The notes under the pieces: model-generated
The model's database searches: none
The model's input: the letters and a program-made list of their open reading frames with translations, nothing else
What the model was told of the DNA's origin: nothing
Assembly: GCA_035288225.1 (NCBI GenBank)
Contig: DATEAT010000036.1
Location: forward strand, 27,873-91,872
Origin: RBG-16-64-43 sp035288225
GTDB lineage: Bacteria; Chloroflexota; Anaerolineae; Anaerolineales; RBG-16-64-43
Length of the DNA stretch: 64,000 nt
Direction: 5' to 3'
Translations under genes and position numbers: made by a program
In this document: positions 60,801 through 64,000 of the stretch, piece after piece
Layout: each line of letters begins with the position of its first letter
Position numbering within the stretch: position 1 is the stretch's first letter

Positions 60801-61652
60801 TCAACTCTCGCAGCCTATCCCATCGTGGTCCGCATCGAAGCGGTGCGGATCGGGCGGCAACACCCGGAACCGTTTGAAGCGGATGTCCTTGCAGTCCAGG
60901 TCCGGGGGCGGCGGCGGAATGCACACGCCTGGGTACGACGGATCGCAGTTGCCGGCACGCAGCGTTGCGGCAGGACGGGTTGCCGTGGGCGCCGGCAATG
61001 CCCACAGTCCAAGTCCGGCGGCCACAACCGCCTCCTGGGCTGCCGAGAGTGCTGAGGAGCAGGCAGTGTCGGGAGGGTAGTCGTAGGCTGATGCAAAACC
61101 CTTGCGCACGAGCTCGAGGTTCACGAACGTGTCTCCCGCCACCACGTATCTCAGGAGCCGGCCGTACCTATCGGCCTCTGACACATCGCTGATCAGAGTC
61201 ACAGTCTGGCCCATGACGAGGGCGGAATTGGCACGCGAGGATTCGACCGCCAGTCGCTCACCCCCCTCGGGTGCGTCGATCCCGATGTACCTAAGTGAGG
61301 AGAGCTTCCCCTCAATCACAACTTTGATCGTGTCCCCGTCGACGATGGAGACCACTGTCGCCACCTCCCGCGGGCCTTCCCTCGGGATGCAGGCAAGCGC
61401 CAGGTTGGACGGCAACGTCACGGAGGGCGTGAGCGTGATGGTGGGCGTCTCAGATGGGGTGGGGGTCGGTATGAGAGTCGGGGTGAGCGAAGGCGCGAGC
61501 GTGACCGCCGGGGAGGGTGTCGAAGAGGGTGAGGGAGAGATGGTCGCCGTCGGGCGTGCCGACTCCGTTTGAGCGATCGCGGTTTGGATCGCTTCCACAG
61601 AGGGCGAGCAAGCTGTCAGCGCGAGCCACGCGAGGAGTAGAAACCGCTTCAC
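60801..61652 (-). CDS. Secreted thermonuclease (SNase) lipoprotein with excalibur domain
   Basis: A 283-residue exported protein. Signal segment FLLLAWLALTAC with a proper lipobox, then a Thr/Pro/Ser-rich linker to about residue 85. The SNase domain has VVSIVDGDTIKVV, LRYIGIDAPEGGE (Arg and Asp/Glu of the active site) and ADRYGRLLRYV (second Arg). The C-terminus is an excalibur domain ending DADHDGIGCES, which binds Ca. It should degrade DNA or RNA outside the cell. Start is a GTG with GGGGAGGGG upstream. Possible roles are nutrition or defence. Confidence 0.9.
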   Translation of the reverse strand: MKRFLLLAWLALTACSPSVEAIQTAIAQTESARPTATISPSPSSTPSPAVTLAPSLTPTLIPTPTPSETPTITLTPSVTLPSNLALACIPREGPREVATVVSIVDGDTIKVVIEGKLSSLRYIGIDAPEGGERLAVESSRANSALVMGQTVTLISDVSEADRYGRLLRYVVAGDTFVNLELVRKGFASAYDYPPDTACSSALSAAQEAVVAAGLGLWALPAPTATRPAATLRAGNCDPSYPGVCIPPPPPDLDCKDIRFKRFRVLPPDPHRFDADHDGIGCES

Positions 61653-61996
61653 TTCCCCTCCCCTGTAGGGCAGAGCCGCACACGAGAGCCGAGAGGGGCG
61701 GCCCCCGGGCGCGGTTGAGCTCTAAGTCCACATCGATTCGCCACCGGATTGCCCCTGGGAAAACCCTGCGCAAGGAGATTCGATTCTCTTTGCCCAACCC
61801 TATTTCACATGGGCGAAACCTGGCCGAAATTCCAGGAAGGCCCAGGACGGGCCTCCTGGCCTCCGCGGGGAATTTGACCTGCCGTCAGCCTGAAAAGCTC
61901 TTCCCAGACCTGCTGTCGCGCCATCGTCGGGCTATCCGACCCAGCGGATCTGGTCGCCTCGACCGACGATGATGTACCAGCCCTCCGCGCGAGTCG
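61653..61996. other. Intergenic region between the nuclease and the HEPN-like gene
   Basis: About 340 bases. An inverted repeat (CATCGTCGG near 61922 and CCGACGATG near 61966) is visible. One minus-strand frame, 61932-62010, ends GWYIIVGRGDQIRWVG, which resembles the end of a bacterial SH3 domain and could be a gene remnant. Nothing else is convincing. Confidence 0.4.
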
Positions 61997-63046
61997 CTAG
62001 TGTCCTGTGGAGAAGTCGACGGATCCACCGGAATATGTGCCTGATGGGGGCACGTTTTCGGATTGTGGATGTGGAATCTCCTCGGGATGGACAATGAGAA
62101 TGGGCGGGTCTTGACGGAAGCCAATATCGTACTTGCCGCGGAGGGGAGATGGGTCTGGTCGATAGAATTCGCGATCGAACTCGCCGAGTATCTTTTGCCA
62201 AATGCGTTCCAGTACCGAAAGCAACGCTGTCATGTGGCCAGCAGCCTGCGAGTATTGCTCGATGAAATCGCGTCGAATCTTGTCTTGGTCATTCTTGACT
62301 GCGGCGACAGCCCTCCACTGGCGATAAGAAGAAATAACCTCGGCCTTTGGAATGAGGACGGTACCGTTACCCTGGTACACCCTCGCCAAGTTCACATCAT
62401 GGATGATCACGTTCCTTATGGTTCGGATGTGCTGGGCGGCTGTGGCGAACGGCTTCCTCGCGGGATGATCCGCGAGATACTCATTGACCAAATCTTCTCG
62501 CGAAAGGATCTTGAGAGGAGGCGACTTACCTCTATCAAGGTAGTGTTCGCAGAACGCTGGAAAGGCCTCGTCGTACCAAGATGCGGCGATTGCCAGGAAT
62601 TGGTCGCGCGTGGTTGCGGCAAAGGGCGGGAGTTGGTTGCCGAGGCAGGAGTTGAGAAGCACGTACCATTTTTCCATTACGGTCTCGGCGAGATCGCATG
62701 CGGACGCCAGGTGAACGTAAGTAAGTTCTAGAGAGAAGTCAGTCCTCGCCTCGAGTGCGGCGTGAGCCAACGAAAAATGTATCGCCATTGAATAGTTAGC
62801 GCTGGCAATGTCCTGGAGGTCGTCGGAGACTTGCGGTCGAAAGGAGATCTCGGGGCCAAGCGCGTTGGGGTAGGTAGTGAGACGCATAGTAAGGGGTAGA
62901 GCCAACATTCGCCAAAGGAGTTCGCATGAAGGGAAGGCGACCACAAGATACGGACCATAGATACGCTCGTACCTGTCGCCGTGGGTTTGAAATCTTGCCT
63001 GGGCAAGATAGGCCTTGAAGGTCCGGGGATCAATTTGGATTGACAT
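61997..63046 (-). CDS. Unknown protein with HEPN-like RNVIIH motif
   Basis: A 349-residue, mostly helical soluble protein of lower GC than its chromosomal neighbours. No family is recognised with confidence. At residues 211-216 it carries RNVIIHD inside a helix-like segment (AAQHIRTIRNVIIHDVNLARV), which fits the Rx4-6H signature of HEPN ribonuclease domains common in antiviral and toxin systems. The rest, including LTYVHLASACDLAETVMEKW and YSQAAGHMTALLSVLERIWQ, is unremarkable. Location next to a toxin-antitoxin-chaperone operon and an integrase remnant is compatible with a defence role, which is inference. Confidence 0.6.
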   Translation of the reverse strand: MSIQIDPRTFKAYLAQARFQTHGDRYERIYGPYLVVAFPSCELLWRMLALPLTMRLTTYPNALGPEISFRPQVSDDLQDIASANYSMAIHFSLAHAALEARTDFSLELTYVHLASACDLAETVMEKWYVLLNSCLGNQLPPFAATTRDQFLAIAASWYDEAFPAFCEHYLDRGKSPPLKILSREDLVNEYLADHPARKPFATAAQHIRTIRNVIIHDVNLARVYQGNGTVLIPKAEVISSYRQWRAVAAVKNDQDKIRRDFIEQYSQAAGHMTALLSVLERIWQKILGEFDREFYRPDPSPLRGKYDIGFRQDPPILIVHPEEIPHPQSENVPPSGTYSGGSVDFSTGH

Positions 63047-63292
63047 TTGGGCTACCTACCCGGAAGCAAGATGTCGAGTCGTTTGGGGAGGCCCGTGCAG
63101 TTGGCATTGCGACTTGGTCCATTCCCTCTCCGCCCGCAACCCAGAGTCTATATCTGCCCGAGTGCGGCCAAGCATTGCGAACCCATTGCGGAAACGAAAC
63201 CAGTACAAATGCCTATGCCCATTCAACTCCTCCTGGCGCCAGGAACATGTCATAAGGGATCACCCGATGTAGACTTGGGCCAGGAGGGAGAT

Positions 63293-63679
63293 ATGCCATT
63301 TAGGCTGGACATCATCGCTGCAGTCCTATCCTTCGCGGGTGCGTTCTTCCTGCTGAAAGCCAACTTGGCGACGAGTGATAGGGAAATCAGACTGCTTTCA
63401 AGTACCTTCTTTGATAGCAACGTGTTTGTCGCGGCATATCACAAGAGGCAAGTCATTGACACAAGGATTGGGTTTGGCCTCCTCGGTCTAGGGTTCTCTT
63501 GCCAAGTGGTCGACTCTTTCATCGTCGGGTTCACAGTGCTGTGGCTGGGGATTGGGATTGCCGTGCTGCTCCTCGCACTTGTCGCGGGATTGATCCTTAG
63601 CGACAGGTTGACGGCATCCTACAATGCGAAAGTGGAGGAGGTCCGCAAGGCAAGAAAGGAGAAAGGGTACGAGGACTGA
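63293..63679 (+). CDS. Small membrane protein, unknown function
   Basis: A 128-residue protein with three hydrophobic segments: FRLDIIAAVLSFAGAFFLLKAN near the start, IGFGLLGLGFSCQVVDSFIVG in the middle and VLWLGIGIAVLLLALVAGLIL, then a basic tail with EEVRKARKEKG. The ATG at 63293 follows AGGAGGGA by six bases; an upstream extension in the same frame lacks such a signal. It is divergent from the HEPN-like gene. No family recognised. Confidence 0.65.
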   Translation: MPFRLDIIAAVLSFAGAFFLLKANLATSDREIRLLSSTFFDSNVFVAAYHKRQVIDTRIGFGLLGLGFSCQVVDSFIVGFTVLWLGIGIAVLLLALVAGLILSDRLTASYNAKVEEVRKARKEKGYED

Positions 63680-63847
63680 AACGCCGAGGCCCGAGGAGGC
63701 GGCATCTCGTCTCTCAGGAAAGTGCGGGACGTCCCGCGCTCCTCGCCCACGCCATCGAGGGCCCTCGCATGGTCTTTGGGGTCAACTGTGGTGGGGAGCG
63801 GGCAATACGTCTGACGCATGCAGGATGTCGGGCCTGCCCTGCGCGGG

Positions 63848-63853
63848 TATAAT
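63848..63853 (+). promoter_or_regulatory. Probable -10 box for the gene at the right edge
   Basis: TATAAT within GGGTATAATTAACC, about 95 bases before the last ATG. No clear -35 box at the usual distance. A GC-rich hairpin (GCGGGCGAAGG with CCTCGCCGC) lies in the predicted leader. Confidence 0.45.
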
Positions 63854-63946
63854 TAACCCCTGAGATGCCGATCGCCGAGCACACTCTTCGCACGTGAGCC
63901 TGCGGGCGAAGGGGAGTGCCTCGCCGCAACCCACAGAGGACGGGCC

Positions 63947-64000
63947 ATGGCACTGCCATCCATCAATTACGCGCCAGAAACTTGCGCTTTCTGTGAGGGG
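63947..64000 (+). CDS. Start of a gene cut by the right edge
   Basis: Eighteen codons beginning MALPSINYAPETCAFCEG, with AGAGGA six bases upstream of the ATG and a -10 box further upstream. The CxxC pair may bind metal, but too little is present to name the product. Confidence 0.5.
   Translation, partial: MALPSINYAPETCAFCEG

Noticed and set aside
62063..62731. 222-residue plus-strand open frame
   Set aside because: Opposite strand has a longer frame with more natural composition; I see no ribosome binding site for the plus-strand frame.
63850..63946. Cobalamin riboswitch at the right edge
   Set aside because: A CCGCAACC string recalls the class, but the B12 box and overall architecture are not visible.
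58217..64000. Direct repeat of the tRNA-Arg 3' end as attR
   Set aside because: No second copy of the T arm/acceptor sequence was found by eye downstream; the element boundary may lie outside the window or be decayed.

Overview
The window is about 64 kb of high-GC bacterial chromosome. It most likely comes from the Chloroflexota (Anaerolineae-like). The pointers are a Gly in place of His in the MurG GGTGGH motif, a double-domain ThyX-like protein, secreted proteins with Thr/Pro-rich linkers, the gene order rpmB / asp23-fakA-degV-degV-recG-coaD, and a dcw cluster without murE. This is inference from gene content; no rRNA is present.

Region 1 (1-26.9 kb) is mostly housekeeping on the minus strand. 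It holds mfd (cut by the left edge) with pth; a divergent hemW; a polyprenyl synthase/type 2 IPP isomerase pair divergent from acpP; and a nusA operon (nusA-ylxR-infB-rbfA-nrnA-truB-ribF-thyX-like) with a good promoter. Next come trx, then scpA and mutL on the plus strand, then a second minus-strand block: asp23, fakA, two degV (fakB-like), recG, coaD and a DivIVA-like gene. FakA plus DegV proteins make a fatty acid kinase. rpmB is divergent from this block and has its own promoter and terminator.

Region 2 (27-50.5 kb) is the cell envelope. Three tandem paralogous secreted LysM/M23 peptidase-like proteins are followed by the RNase P RNA gene and then a long plus-strand dcw cluster: mraZ-rsmH-ftsL-ftsI-murF-mraY-(unknown)-murD-ftsW-murG-(CvpA-like)-murC-murB-ddl-ftsQ-ftsA-ftsZ. 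Four GTGG repeats at an exact 10-base period lie directly downstream of the mraZ promoter, as expected of a MraZ operator. Most dcw genes overlap by ATGA or GTGA, so they are probably translationally coupled. The cluster ends at a strong terminator.

Region 3 (51-57.8 kb) holds a D-cysteine desulfhydrase-like enzyme, two tandem FemX/FemAB-like aminoacyltransferases (probable peptidoglycan bridge synthesis), a membrane-anchored protein, a PpiC-type foldase lipoprotein and a TPR protein. Three tRNAs follow (Ser-TGA, Ser-GCT, Arg-GCG) with a clear promoter and terminator.

Region 4 (58.2-64 kb), behind the tRNAs, is accessory DNA of visibly lower GC. It has a tyrosine recombinase whose catalytic Tyr position reads His, a three-gene toxin-antitoxin-chaperone operon (HigB-like toxin, HigA-like antitoxin, SecB-like chaperone), a secreted SNase/excalibur nuclease, an unknown 349-residue protein with a HEPN-like RNVIIH motif, and a small membrane protein. 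The toxin-antitoxin-chaperone operon, with a perfectly spaced promoter and an imperfect palindrome over its -10, is the most interesting system here.
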